A DNA stretch of 53,169 nt from Tychonema sp. LEGE 07203 (GTDB lineage Bacteria; Cyanobacteriota; Cyanobacteriia; Cyanobacteriales; Microcoleaceae): the NCBI RefSeq assembly GCF_015207285.1, contig NZ_JADEXD010000019.1, forward strand, positions 1 to 53,169. The letters are read 5' to 3'. The position numbers were made by a program, and so were the translations under genes. The notes under the pieces were generated by a model, which had not been told where the DNA came from, did no database searches, and worked only from the letters and a program-made list of their open reading frames with translations. This document shows positions 9,798 through 18,750 of this stretch, piece after piece. Within the stretch, counting starts at the first letter, position 1, and each line of letters opens with the position of its first letter.

Positions 9798-10852
9798 AAG
9801 GTGACGAGGGAAGCGTCCTAGTTGTTGACGACAATGAGGTGAACCGCGATTTGCTGGCCCGCCGACTTCAGCGTCAAGGCCACACAGTGACTGCTGCTGA
9901 AGATGGTCTCCAAGCTCTGGAATTGATGCGTAGGGAGCCTTTTGATTTGGTTCTGCTGGACATTATGATGCCGCAAATGAACGGCTATCAGGTGCTCGAA
10001 AATCTCAAGGCTGACGAGAATTTGCGCCACATCCCGGTGATTATGATTTCGGCGGTGGACGATATCGACAGTATTGTCCGCTGTATTGAGTTGGGGGCGG
10101 AGGATTATCTTTCTAAACCTTTCAATCCGGTATTGCTCAAGGCTCGGATTAGTGCTTGTTTGGAAAAGAAGCGGCTGCGGGATAAGGAGCAGACTTATTT
10201 GCGGGAGTTGGCACAGGAAAAGGAAAAGTCGGAACGTTTGCTGTTAAATATTTTACCGGGCCCGATCGCCGAGCGCCTCAAAGAAGGGGAAAGCACCATC
10301 GCCGACAGTTTCGCTGAGGTAACGGTCATGTTTGCTGATTTGGTCGGTTTTACCAAGCTTTCGGCTCATTTGTCGCCGGCCCAGTTGGTGGAGTTGCTCA
10401 ACGAGATTTTTTCAGCTTTTGACGAGTTGGCCGATCGCTACGGACTTGAGAAAATTAAGACGATCGGCGATGCTTATATGGTAGTTGGCGGTTTGCCCAA
10501 GCCGAGCGACAACCATGCCGAAAGCATTGCCGAAATGGCGATCGACATTCAAGCAGCCATCGGTAAGATGAAAACCAAGGGAGGTCAGCAGCTCAGCATC
10601 CGCATCGGCATCCACACGGGCCCGGTGGAAGCTGGGGTAATCGGTACTAAAAAATTTACTTATGATTTGTGGGGAGACACGGTAAATACAGCTTCCCGGA
10701 TGGAATCTCAAGGTGTCCCCGGCGGCATTCAGGTGACAGTTGCTACCTACGAACGCCTTCAGGATAAGTACGTTTTTGAAGAGCGCGGCGTGATTCCAGT
10801 CAAGGGTAAAGGCGATATGATGACTTATCTGCTTGCGGGCAGAAAGGCTTAA
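9794..10852 (+). CDS. Receiver-adenylate cyclase (class III)
   Basis: This 352-residue protein joins an N-terminal receiver (VLVVDDNEVNRD, LLDIMMPQMNG, LSKPF) through a short coiled linker to a class III nucleotide cyclase domain. The two metal-binding aspartates are Asp182 (FADLVGF) and Asp226 (TIGDAYM). Lys222 and Asp291 (YDLWG) occupy the base-recognition positions as in adenylate cyclases. Asn298 and Arg302 match the transition-state residues. All catalytic residues are present, so it should make cAMP under control of receiver phosphorylation. Its start overlaps the upstream receiver stop (ATGA). The likely phosphodonor is the hybrid kinase of the same operon. Adenylate specificity is inferred from the residues. 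Confidence 0.93.
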   Translation: MKGDEGSVLVVDDNEVNRDLLARRLQRQGHTVTAAEDGLQALELMRREPFDLVLLDIMMPQMNGYQVLENLKADENLRHIPVIMISAVDDIDSIVRCIELGAEDYLSKPFNPVLLKARISACLEKKRLRDKEQTYLRELAQEKEKSERLLLNILPGPIAERLKEGESTIADSFAEVTVMFADLVGFTKLSAHLSPAQLVELLNEIFSAFDELADRYGLEKIKTIGDAYMVVGGLPKPSDNHAESIAEMAIDIQAAIGKMKTKGGQQLSIRIGIHTGPVEAGVIGTKKFTYDLWGDTVNTASRMESQGVPGGIQVTVATYERLQDKYVFEERGVIPVKGKGDMMTYLLAGRKA

Positions 10853-10853
10853 T

Positions 10854-11148
10854 TAGTCATTAGTCATCAGTCATCAGTCAACAGTCAACTGTCAACAGTT
10901 ATTGGTATTGGTTGTTTTTGATGTCGTTCTTGGTTGAATTGGAATGTTTTAACCGCAGAGAACGCAGAGGGCACAGAGAGAGAATTGAGAGATGAATACA
11001 GGAGGATGCTACTGGATTTGATATTATTTGTTGGTGGTTATTTCTCTCGTTTTAGTTGTTAGTTGTTAGTGACCACCTCTAACTAATGCTAACAGTCAAC
11101 TGTCAACAGTCAACTGTCAACTGTCAACAGTCATCAGTCATCAGTCAA
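10854..11148. repeat. Two heptamer repeat tracts after the cyclase operon
   Basis: Two tracts of 7-bp units (CAACAGT, CAACTGT, CATCAGT, CATTAGT) lie at 10854-10900 and 11091-11148. Between them, 10950-11010 has runs of GAGA/CAGAG and the string ATGAATACAGGA, which recurs at 51328-51339. No gene is visible. The second tract ends about 20 bases before the ycf51 start. Confidence 0.8.
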
Positions 11149-11166
11149 CCATTACATGATTCTCAA

Positions 11167-11685
11167 ATGAACGTCAATTCTAATCTATTAATGTATGCCC
11201 AATGGGCAGGAATTCTGACAGCAGCTTTGCTGGTTTTAACAGTTATAGCATTTATATTCAAATGGGGTTTTCGCTTCCGTTTGGTAGGAGTGACAAGCTT
11301 TATGGGCGTAATTGCGGCGAGTATATTCGGTCTTGGTTTGGGACTGTTTGCCCGCACGGAAATTCCCGGCGCGGTGCGCTATTCTTTAGTTTACGATACT
11401 GGCGGCGCTCAAACAGTTGTTACCGTGCCGCCTTCGATTACTGAATCGGAGTTAGAAGCAACGATGCGGCAAGCGGCGGCGGATTTGTACTCTCCAGGGC
11501 GTTCTGGACGCGGAAGAGACTACATGACTATCCGCGTTCGGACGATCGTACATCCAGAGCCGGGCCTGTCGCAGCCGCTGTTTTTGGGCGAGGTGAGGCG
11601 ATCGCTCGCGACTAGGTATGATGAGAAAATGGCGATCGACATCTACCCCGAAAAAGTTGCTATTCTCAAAAAGTATCAAGCCTGA
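11167..11685 (+). CDS. ycf51: Ycf51 family protein (DUF2518)
   Basis: This 172-residue protein matches what I know of the Ycf51 family, conserved in cyanobacteria and some red-lineage plastids, with no established function. Two hydrophobic segments (residues about 10-32 and 38-58, the latter GVIAASIFGLGLGLF) anchor it in a membrane. A soluble part follows with GRDYMTIRVRTIVHPEPG and ends IYPEKVAILKKY. I start at ATG 11167 because the longer open frame begins inside a heptamer tract. A GGGCGGGTTT hairpin follows the stop. Confidence 0.85.
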   Translation: MNVNSNLLMYAQWAGILTAALLVLTVIAFIFKWGFRFRLVGVTSFMGVIAASIFGLGLGLFARTEIPGAVRYSLVYDTGGAQTVVTVPPSITESELEATMRQAAADLYSPGRSGRGRDYMTIRVRTIVHPEPGLSQPLFLGEVRRSLATRYDEKMAIDIYPEKVAILKKYQA

Positions 11686-11697
11686 TAAATCCTGTGC

Positions 11698-11752
11698 GGG
11701 CGGGTTTTACAAACAAGAATTGTCTCAAATAGACCATCTCGTAAACCCGCCC
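11698..11752. terminator. Hairpin downstream of ycf51
   Basis: GGGCGGGTTT (11698-11707) pairs with AAACCCGCCC (11743-11752), a perfect 10-bp stem with a 35-base loop. There is no T-tract. Nearly the same stem recurs after the next gene at 12521-12573, so it may be a dispersed palindrome rather than a true terminator. Confidence 0.5.
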
Positions 11753-11765
11753 CCACTATCTAATT

Positions 11766-12533
11766 ATGACTCAAGAATCTGAAAAAAGGCAGCCTGCTTC
11801 GGAAAGATGGAATCAAGAAGATTATTTAGCTTTGACCGAAGCACGGAAACGCGAATTGGTGAGGGTTCAAGGTTTAATTGATGAGGATGGGCAAACACCT
11901 GAACAAAAAGCTGAATTGTTTTTAGAACAAAGTTATTTATATATCTATGCTGAAGAATACGCAAAGGCGAGATCCTCTTATGACAAAGCTTTAGAATTAA
12001 AACCAGACTATCACGTTGCCTGGAACAATCGGGGCTATGCACTAAATAATTTTGGCAGGCTTGAAGATGCTATAGCCTCCTACGACAAAGCCTTAAAAAT
12101 CAAACCAGACAAAGACAAGCTCTGGTACGATCGGGGCTTTGCACTGGGTAATTTAGGTAGACTTGAAGATGCGATTGCCTCCTGCGACAAAGCCTTAGAA
12201 ATCAAACTAAATGATGACTGTGCCTGGTATAATCGGGGCGTTTTTCTGTATGATTTAGGAAGATTAGAAGATGCTATAGCCTCCTACGACAAAGCCTTAG
12301 AAATCACACCAGATGATGACGCAGCATTTTATAATAAAGCTTGCTGCTATGCGTTACACAGTCAAATTGACCCAGCAATTCAGAATTTGCAGCAAGCGAT
12401 CGATCTGAATCCTGACAAATGCCGAGAAATGGCAAAAACTGACTCGGATTTTGACAGCATTCGATCGCATACTCGGTTTCAAGCCTTGATTCAAGGATCG
12501 GGATTTGCCGCCCAAGTGCGGGCGGGTTTATGA
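11766..12533 (+). CDS. Tetratricopeptide repeat protein
   Basis: This 255-residue protein is mostly 34-residue TPR units, at least four clear ones between residues about 50 and 215, with the repeated signature GRLEDAIASYDKALEI and aromatic W-NRG/W-DRG positions. There is no signal peptide or catalytic domain, so it is presumably a cytoplasmic protein-protein interaction scaffold. The C-terminal cap (DSDFDSIR..TRFQALI) resembles that of the longer TPR protein at 13276-14478, which suggests the two are related. No clear Shine-Dalgarno sequence precedes ATG 11766. The partner is unknown. Confidence 0.88.
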   Translation: MTQESEKRQPASERWNQEDYLALTEARKRELVRVQGLIDEDGQTPEQKAELFLEQSYLYIYAEEYAKARSSYDKALELKPDYHVAWNNRGYALNNFGRLEDAIASYDKALKIKPDKDKLWYDRGFALGNLGRLEDAIASCDKALEIKLNDDCAWYNRGVFLYDLGRLEDAIASYDKALEITPDDDAAFYNKACCYALHSQIDPAIQNLQQAIDLNPDKCREMAKTDSDFDSIRSHTRFQALIQGSGFAAQVRAGL

Positions 12534-12573
12534 AATTGTCGGTTTGAGGCAATTATTGTTGGTGAAACCCGCC
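12521..12573. terminator. Hairpin overlapping the end of the TPR gene
   Basis: GGCGGGTTT (12521-12529) pairs with AAACCCGCC (12565-12573). The left arm lies within the last codons of the TPR gene. It has the same stem sequence as the hairpin at 11698-11752, so the TPR gene is bracketed by two copies of this palindrome. Confidence 0.45.
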
Positions 12574-12649
12574 ATTACAGCATCACAAATACTCTTAAAC
12601 TGAAGCTAGCAGACAGGATATGATAGAAGAATTAGTGGCGAGGTAAAAG

Positions 12650-13012
12650 ATGACTCAACTAAATGTAACCGTAACCAATGACAGATTTCCCGAACTCATC
12701 GCCCATGTTGAGGATACTGGAGCACGAATCGTCATAGAACAGGAAGGAAAGGCGATCGCTGCTATTATTACTTATGCAGACCTGAAGCGACTGGAAGCAC
12801 TAGAAGCCGCTCTAATTGACAAAGCAAAACTACAAGAATATGAATGGCTAAAAGCTGCGATCGCAAATCCAGCCTTTGATTCTCTGAGAGACTCAGCGGA
12901 AGATATCTACACTTTAGCTGATGGCTTGCCCTTCCACGACTCAGAATGGATTAAAACAGTAGCGATAGAGCCTAATTTTGGTTCGATTCTCGACCCTGAA
13001 AAAGACATTTAA
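12650..13012 (+). CDS. Phd/YefM-like antitoxin, without adjacent toxin
   Basis: This 120-residue protein has an N-terminal half resembling the Phd/YefM antitoxin fold: a short strand and helix (RFPELIAHVEDTG), then RIVIEQEGKAIAAIITYADLKRLEALE, which fits the GKPVAVLVS..DY..L pattern of the family. Its C-terminal ~60 residues are longer than usual and unlike common toxin-binding tails. GAGG lies about 8 bases before ATG 12650. No RelE/Doc/PIN toxin follows, because the next gene is a TPR protein 263 bases away. It may be an orphan antitoxin or a stand-alone regulator. Confidence 0.7.
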   Translation: MTQLNVTVTNDRFPELIAHVEDTGARIVIEQEGKAIAAIITYADLKRLEALEAALIDKAKLQEYEWLKAAIANPAFDSLRDSAEDIYTLADGLPFHDSEWIKTVAIEPNFGSILDPEKDI

Positions 13013-13090
13013 ATCTTGGGTGAGGTTTGTGATACCTTAGTACGATCGCCCTTTTGGCGCTTCTACGCAATTGATGAAAAAAAATAGTAT

Positions 13091-13129
13091 TAATCTATAC
13101 CTAGAAACAAGAGACTTGCGTATAGATTA
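13091..13129. promoter_or_regulatory. Perfect 10-bp inverted repeat upstream of TPR gene
   Basis: TAATCTATAC (13091-13100) and GTATAGATTA (13120-13129) form a perfect inverted repeat with a 19-base spacer. It lies about 80 bases after the antitoxin gene and 147 before the TPR gene. It could be an operator or a weak terminator. Confidence 0.35.
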
Positions 13130-13275
13130 GAAAAGGTTGAAAAAATTGCAGAGTTACTATAAAATTGCCATAAATAACCAAATATAGGCGATCGATCGAT
13201 TGCGATCGGCAGCGAAAACTTAATCAATATAAAGAAAAAGCGACAATTTTACAAAAAATAATGAGGTGAAAACCC

Positions 13276-14478
13276 TTGCAAAAAGTAGCCAGCATAGAAA
13301 AACCGCTAGAATCGGGGGAACAATCCATATCAGTCAACGCCCAAAAGGCTCAAACGCTGTACGATCGCGGTAACGCCCTAGAAACAATGGGACGGTTGTC
13401 AGCCGCGCTAGAATCTTGGTCGAAGGCGATCGAACTCGAACCAAAGTTTCACGAAGCCTGGTACAACAAAGGCGTAGCCCTCAGAAAACTGGGACGGCTA
13501 GAAGAATCGATCCGGGCGTACAACCAAGCCTTGAAAATCAAAGCAGACAATCCAGAAGCCTGGTACAATCGCGCTAACGTTTTGCGGAAGCTAAACAGAC
13601 TCTCAGAAGCGATGGCATCCTACGAACAGGCGATCGAACTCCAGCCAAACTATCACGAAGCTTGGACAAACCGCGGCAACACCCTCGTCAACTTAGAAAA
13701 AATATCAGAAGCGATCGACTCCTACAACAAAGCCATCGACATCAAAGCAGACTACTTTGAAGCTTGGTACAACAAAGCCTTTGCCCTGAAAAAATCAGAC
13801 CAAAATACAGCCGCAATCGCCTCCTACGACAAAGCGATCGAACTAAAACCCGACTTGCATCAAGCCTGGTACAACCGCGCCGTCGCCCTAGCCGACGAAA
13901 AACTCTTCCCAGAAGCCGTCGCCTCCTACGACAAAACCCTGCAACTGCGGCCGGATTCCGCTGAAGCCTGGAACAAACGCGGCACGGCGATCGCCCAAAT
14001 GGGAAAATTTGAAGCAGCGATCGCATCCTGGGACAAAGCCCTCGCACTCAAGCCCCCAGACAGCGAAACTTGGTACAACCGCGGCCTGGCCTTGGCAAAC
14101 TTACAGCGCTTTGAAGAAGCAATCGCTTCTTGGGACAAAACCCTAGAGTTGCAGCCGCACAACACCGAAGCCTGGTACAACCGCGCTGTCGCCCTTAAAA
14201 AAATCCAACGATTTACCGAAGCGATCGACTCCTACGATAAAATCATCGCACTAAAACCCGACGATCCAAATCTTTACTATCAAAAAGCTTGCATTTACGC
14301 CCAACAAAAAGCAGCAGGCGACAGCACAAACAGCCCCGAAACCGAAGCCGCTATCACCGGCAAAGCGATCGAAAATTTGTCAAGGGCGATCGAACTCAAT
14401 CCTAAGAAATACCGGAAACTGTGCAAAAATGACTCTAAATTGCTTACAATACGGGAACAAGTGCGGTTTTTAGCTTGA
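13276..14478 (+). CDS. Tetratricopeptide repeat protein, TTG start
   Basis: This 400-residue protein is built almost entirely of TPR units, about nine or ten between residues 25 and 350, with the repeating core EAWYNRG/A..L......EAI.SYDKAIELKPD. It should form a right-handed superhelical binding surface and has no catalytic domain or export signal. I take the TTG at 13276 as start because GAGGTGA sits 8-9 bases upstream, while the ATG at 13261 in the same frame runs into TGA at 13267. The C-terminal cap (YRKLCKNDSKL) echoes that of the TPR protein at 11766-12533. The function is unknown. Confidence 0.88.
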   Translation: MQKVASIEKPLESGEQSISVNAQKAQTLYDRGNALETMGRLSAALESWSKAIELEPKFHEAWYNKGVALRKLGRLEESIRAYNQALKIKADNPEAWYNRANVLRKLNRLSEAMASYEQAIELQPNYHEAWTNRGNTLVNLEKISEAIDSYNKAIDIKADYFEAWYNKAFALKKSDQNTAAIASYDKAIELKPDLHQAWYNRAVALADEKLFPEAVASYDKTLQLRPDSAEAWNKRGTAIAQMGKFEAAIASWDKALALKPPDSETWYNRGLALANLQRFEEAIASWDKTLELQPHNTEAWYNRAVALKKIQRFTEAIDSYDKIIALKPDDPNLYYQKACIYAQQKAAGDSTNSPETEAAITGKAIENLSRAIELNPKKYRKLCKNDSKLLTIREQVRFLA

Positions 14479-14557
14479 TTTCAGGGTAGCAATGATTGAT
14501 GGACACCGATGCCGCACACCAACCTTTTTAGGCAAAACAGCACCTCAAACCCCAATC

Positions 14558-16081
14558 ATGCAAACCCTAGACAAAACTCAAGCAAAATTTGCTCAACTCG
14601 CAGCCCACCTCAGAGAAATTACTGACATCGAATCAGTCTCGTCCCTGCTGCACTGGGATCAGGCAACTTATATGCCAGCCAAAGGTGCAACAGCCAGAGG
14701 CCGCCAGTTGGCAACTCTCAAACAAATATCCCACGAAAAATTTACCGATCCCAAAATTGGCGAACTCCTAGAAGACTTGCGTTTCTACGAACAAACCCTC
14801 CCCTACGACTCCACCCCAGCCAGCCTGATCCGCATCGCCCGCAGAGACTACGATCGCGCCGCCAGAGTCCCCGCAGCCTTCATGTCCGCACTCTGCCGCC
14901 ACCAAGCAGACTCCTACGAAGCTTGGGCCTCCGCCAAAGCAGCCAACAACTTCGCAGCCGTTGAACCGTATCTCGAAAAAACCCTAGAATTGAGCAGGCA
15001 GTACGCCGACTTTTTCCCCGGATACGAACACATCGCCGATCCTTTGATCGATCGCAGCGACTACGGCATGAAAGTATCCCTTCTCCGCCCGCTGTTCGCC
15101 CAACTGCGTCAAGAATTAGTCCCCATAGTCGAAGCCATCACCTCCCAACCCCCCGCCGACGACTCCTGCTTGCACCAATACTTCCCAGAAGCCCAACAGC
15201 TAGAATTCACCCGCACAGTCGTAGAACGCATGGGTTATGACTTCCAGCGCGGACGGCAAGACACCACCCTCCACCCCTTCATGACCAACTTCTCCATAGA
15301 CGACGTGCGAATCACCACCCGCGTCTACGAAGATCATTTGGATCAAGCTTTGTTCAGCAGCATCCACGAAGCCGGACACGCCCTGTACGAACTCGGCAAT
15401 TCCCCGGAATTTGAAGGCACGCTTCTCGCTGGCGGCATTTCCTCCGGCGTCCACGAAAGCCAGTCGCGGCTTTGGGAAAATTTGGTCGGGCGCAGCCGCG
15501 GTTTTTGGGAATGCTTCTACCCCCAACTGCAAGGCGTGTTTTTGCGACAGTTGGGACACGTCACCACCAACCAATTTTACCGGGCAATTAACAAAGTCTC
15601 GCGATCGCTCGTCCGCACCGATGCCGACGAAGTAACCTACAACCTCCACGTCGCCATCCGCTTTGACCTAGAATTGGCAATGGTAGAGGGCAAACTCGCA
15701 GTGCGAGACCTCCCCGAAGCCTGGAACGAACGCTACAAAACAGACCTCGGCGTTGTCCCCGCCACCGACAGCGATGGTGCGATGCAGGACGTTCACTGGT
15801 ACGTCGGGACGATCGGCGGAATGTTCCAAGGTTACACCCTCGGCAACTTGATGAGCGCTCAATTCTACGAAACCGCAGTCAAAAACAATCCCGAAATTAC
15901 CGTACAAATAGAACAGGGAAACTTTAGCGTACTCCACGACTGGCTCAAACAAAACATCTACCAGCACGGCCGCAAATACACCGCAGTCGAATTGATCGAT
16001 CGCGTGACCGGTTCACCCTTAAGTATCGATCCGTTTGTCCGCTACATCCGCCACAAATACGGGGAATTTTATGTCATTTGA
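14558..16081 (+). CDS. Carboxypeptidase Taq, metallopeptidase family M32
   Basis: This 507-residue zinc (or cobalt) metallocarboxypeptidase is of family M32 and removes C-terminal residues from peptides in the cytoplasm. The HEXXH motif is HEAGH with His270, Glu271 and His274, followed by HESQSRLWEN, which carries the third metal ligand typical of the family. The length fits M32 enzymes (about 500 residues). I prefer ATG 14558 to the in-frame ATG at 14492, because the extra 22 residues (rich in Arg, Thr and Pro) do not look like this family. It seems to stand alone. It lies 80 bases after a TPR gene and is followed by a strong hairpin. Confidence 0.9.
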   Translation: MQTLDKTQAKFAQLAAHLREITDIESVSSLLHWDQATYMPAKGATARGRQLATLKQISHEKFTDPKIGELLEDLRFYEQTLPYDSTPASLIRIARRDYDRAARVPAAFMSALCRHQADSYEAWASAKAANNFAAVEPYLEKTLELSRQYADFFPGYEHIADPLIDRSDYGMKVSLLRPLFAQLRQELVPIVEAITSQPPADDSCLHQYFPEAQQLEFTRTVVERMGYDFQRGRQDTTLHPFMTNFSIDDVRITTRVYEDHLDQALFSSIHEAGHALYELGNSPEFEGTLLAGGISSGVHESQSRLWENLVGRSRGFWECFYPQLQGVFLRQLGHVTTNQFYRAINKVSRSLVRTDADEVTYNLHVAIRFDLELAMVEGKLAVRDLPEAWNERYKTDLGVVPATDSDGAMQDVHWYVGTIGGMFQGYTLGNLMSAQFYETAVKNNPEITVQIEQGNFSVLHDWLKQNIYQHGRKYTAVELIDRVTGSPLSIDPFVRYIRHKYGEFYVI

Positions 16082-16134
16082 GGGATAGCAATTTCTGATT
16101 GCAAACTTTAAAATGACATAAAAAAAAGTACGCG

Positions 16135-16183
16135 CCCCAAGAAATAGGGCGATACTCAGATAGTATCGCTCTATTTCTTGGGG
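16135..16183. promoter_or_regulatory. 22-bp near-perfect hairpin ahead of sucrose synthase
   Basis: A 22-base arm starting CCCCAAGAAATAGGGCGAT (16135-16156) is matched by an arm ending TCTATTTCTTGGGG (16162-16183) with a 5-base loop (CAGAT) and a single G-U pair. It ends 32 bases before the sucrose synthase ATG. On the plus strand no U-run follows. On the minus strand it would be followed by a run of T. It may be a terminator or a palindromic repeat, or control sucrose synthase translation. Confidence 0.6.
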
Positions 16184-16215
16184 TAAAAATCAAAAAATTC
16201 TAATTAGGGGTATCT

Positions 16216-18636
16216 ATGTCTGAACTATTTGAGGCTGTTATAGCCAGTGACGAAAAAACCGACTTGCGGCAGTTTGCCAGCGACTTGCGGGTTTTAGGAA
16301 ACAAATATTTACTGCGAAACGACATAGTTAGCGCTTTTGCCGCCTACTGCACCAAATACGAAAAGCCCGAACAGTTCCATCAATCTTCTCATTTGAGCAA
16401 ATTGATTTACTACGTTCAGGAAATTATTGTTGAAGAAGGCAGCCTTTGCGTCCTGCTGCGACCAAAAATTGCCACAATGGAAATAGTGCGAGTTGGAGAC
16501 GACTTGACACTCGAACCGATGACAGTCCAAGAATTGCTTGACGTGCGCGATCGCTTCGTCAACCACTTTCACCCCCAAGAAGGTAACATTTTTGAAATAG
16601 ATTTTGGCCCGTTTTACGACTATTCCCCCTCCATCCGCGACCCCAAAAACATCGGCAAAGGAGCACAGTTCCTCAACCGCTACCTGTCCAGCAAACTGTT
16701 TCAAGATCCCAGACAGTGGCAGGAAACTCTATTTAATTTCTTGCGAATTCACCGCTACAACGGCGTACAACTACTAATTAACGATCGCATAAAATCCCAA
16801 GAACAACTTTCAGAACAAGTCAAAAAAGCCCTCACCTTTGTCACCGAACTTTCGGAAGAAGAACCCTACGAAAGATTTCGATTTGTCCTGCAAATGATGG
16901 GTTTAGATGCAGGTTGGGGAAATACCGCAGCCCGCGTTCGAGAAACCCTAGGAATACTCGACGAATTAATTGATTCCCCCGATCCGCAAACCCTAGAAGC
17001 ATTTATTTCTAGGATTCCGATGATTTTCAAAATCGTCCTGGTTTCCCCTCACGGCTGGTTCGGCCAAGAAGGAGTTTTGGGGCGGCCCGATACTGGCGGA
17101 CAAGTAGTTTATGTCCTCGATCAAGCGAAAAATTTAGAAAAACAACTGCAAGAAGACATTCATCTTGCCGGCCTCGATAGTTTGGGCGCAAAACCTAAAG
17201 TAATTATTATCACTCGGTTAATTCCTAACAGCGACGGCACGCGCTGCAACGAACGTTTGGAAAAGGTTCACGGCACCGAAAATGCTTGGATTCTGCGGGT
17301 TCCCTTCCGGGATTTCAATCCCAAACTAACTCAAAATTGGATTTCGCGGTTCGAGATTTGGCCTTATTTGGAAACTTACGCGATCGATGCTGAGAAAGAA
17401 CTCCTGGCTGAGTTTCAGGGCAAGCCAGATTTAATTGTTGGCAACTATTCCGACGGCAACTTGGTCGCATTTTTGCTGTCGAGAAAACTCAAGGTTACTC
17501 AGTGCAATGTTGCCCACGCCCTGGAAAAATCTAAATATTTGTTCAGCAATCTATACTGGCAAGAATCAGAGGAAAAATATCATTTTGCGCTGCAATTTAC
17601 AGCCGATATAATTGCCATGAATGCGGCTAATTTTATCGTCAGCAGCACCTATCAAGAAATTGTGGGCAAACCCGATAGTGTCGGGCAGTACGAATCGTAC
17701 AATTGTTTTACAATGCCGGATTTGTACCACGTCGTCAACGGCATTGAATTGTTCAGCCCTAAATTTAATGTTGTGCCGCCGGGAGTTAACGAAAGCGTGT
17801 ATTTTCCTTACACGCGGATCAAAGACCGGGTGCAGGGCGATCGCGATCGGCTCAACGAACTGCTGTTTACCCTAGAAGATCCCGAACAAGTCTTCGGAAG
17901 ACTCGACGACCCGCAAAAGCGCCCTTTATTTTCGATGGCCAGGCTCGATCGCATTAAAAACATGACAGGCTTAGCAGAATTGTTTGGCAAAAGCCCAGAA
18001 TTGCAAGAAAAATGCAACTTAATTCTCGTAGCCGGCAAACTCAGAGTCGAAGAAACCGAAGACTACGAAGAAGCAGAAGAAATTAAAAAGCTCTACACAA
18101 TTATCGAGCAATACAACCTGCACGGCAAAATTCGCTGGCTGGGAGTGCGGCTTTCCAAAAGCCTGTCCGGCGAAATCTACCGGGTAATCGCCGACGGTCA
18201 AGGTATATTTGTTCAACCAGCTTTATTTGAAGCTTTCGGTCTGACAATTCTCGAAGCAATGATTACCGGCATTCCCACTTTCGGAACCCACTTTGGCGGC
18301 CCGCTAGAAATCATTCAAGACGGGGTAAATGGGTTTTATATCAACCCGACCAACCACCAGGAAACCGCCCAAAAAATTCTCGATTTTTTATCGAAATGCG
18401 AACACACTCCGAACTATTGGTATGAAATTTCAACGCGAGGAATTGACCGAGTTTACAGCACTTATACCTGGAATATTCACACAAACAAGCTGCTAACCTT
18501 GGCCAAAACTTACGGTTTCTGGAACTATTCGTCTAAGGAAAATCGCGAAGATATGCTCCGCTACATAGAAGCGCTGTTTTATCTGATTTACAAGCCGAGA
18601 GCGAAGGCTTTATTGGCAGAACACGCGAAGCGGTAA
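16216..18636 (+). CDS. susA: Sucrose synthase
   Basis: This 806-residue enzyme reversibly converts sucrose plus NDP into NDP-glucose plus fructose, and in cyanobacteria it mainly feeds sucrose breakdown to nucleotide sugars and glycogen. The N-terminal ~270 residues match the sucrose-synthase regulatory region. The catalytic part starts at KIVLVSPHGWFGQEGVLGRPDTGGQVVYV-type sequence (about residues 272-305), which is characteristic of the family. The GT4 nucleotide-sugar motif is FEAFGLTILE with Glu672 and Glu680. The length is that of known SuSy proteins. It is the only sugar-metabolism enzyme here; the solute-binding protein at 629 is too far away to link. The start codon ATG 16216 has AGGGG upstream. 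Confidence 0.96.
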   Translation: MSELFEAVIASDEKTDLRQFASDLRVLGNKYLLRNDIVSAFAAYCTKYEKPEQFHQSSHLSKLIYYVQEIIVEEGSLCVLLRPKIATMEIVRVGDDLTLEPMTVQELLDVRDRFVNHFHPQEGNIFEIDFGPFYDYSPSIRDPKNIGKGAQFLNRYLSSKLFQDPRQWQETLFNFLRIHRYNGVQLLINDRIKSQEQLSEQVKKALTFVTELSEEEPYERFRFVLQMMGLDAGWGNTAARVRETLGILDELIDSPDPQTLEAFISRIPMIFKIVLVSPHGWFGQEGVLGRPDTGGQVVYVLDQAKNLEKQLQEDIHLAGLDSLGAKPKVIIITRLIPNSDGTRCNERLEKVHGTENAWILRVPFRDFNPKLTQNWISRFEIWPYLETYAIDAEKELLAEFQGKPDLIVGNYSDGNLVAFLLSRKLKVTQCNVAHALEKSKYLFSNLYWQESEEKYHFALQFTADIIAMNAANFIVSSTYQEIVGKPDSVGQYESYNCFTMPDLYHVVNGIELFSPKFNVVPPGVNESVYFPYTRIKDRVQGDRDRLNELLFTLEDPEQVFGRLDDPQKRPLFSMARLDRIKNMTGLAELFGKSPELQEKCNLILVAGKLRVEETEDYEEAEEIKKLYTIIEQYNLHGKIRWLGVRLSKSLSGEIYRVIADGQGIFVQPALFEAFGLTILEAMITGIPTFGTHFGGPLEIIQDGVNGFYINPTNHQETAQKILDFLSKCEHTPNYWYEISTRGIDRVYSTYTWNIHTNKLLTLAKTYGFWNYSSKENREDMLRYIEALFYLIYKPRAKALLAEHAKR

Positions 18637-18702
18637 TTGGCGAGTTTGGCTGCATCGATCGCCGGTTGAGACCGACAACTTTGCCTCCGGTCAATAAACT
18701 TT

Positions 18703-18750
18703 GTACAAAACTTGCTTGTAAAGATTTGTGAATGAAAGCAGGTTTTGTAC
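18703..18750. terminator. Hairpin downstream of sucrose synthase
   Basis: GTACAAAACTTGCTT (18703-18717) pairs with AAGCAGGTTTTGTAC (18736-18750), a 15-bp stem with one G-U pair and an 18-base loop, about 65 bases after the susA stop. No strong T-tract follows. Confidence 0.5.

Noticed and set aside
11086..11166. Upstream start of ycf51
   Set aside because: The extra codons lie in heptamer repeat DNA, and ATG 11167 fits the family's N-terminus.
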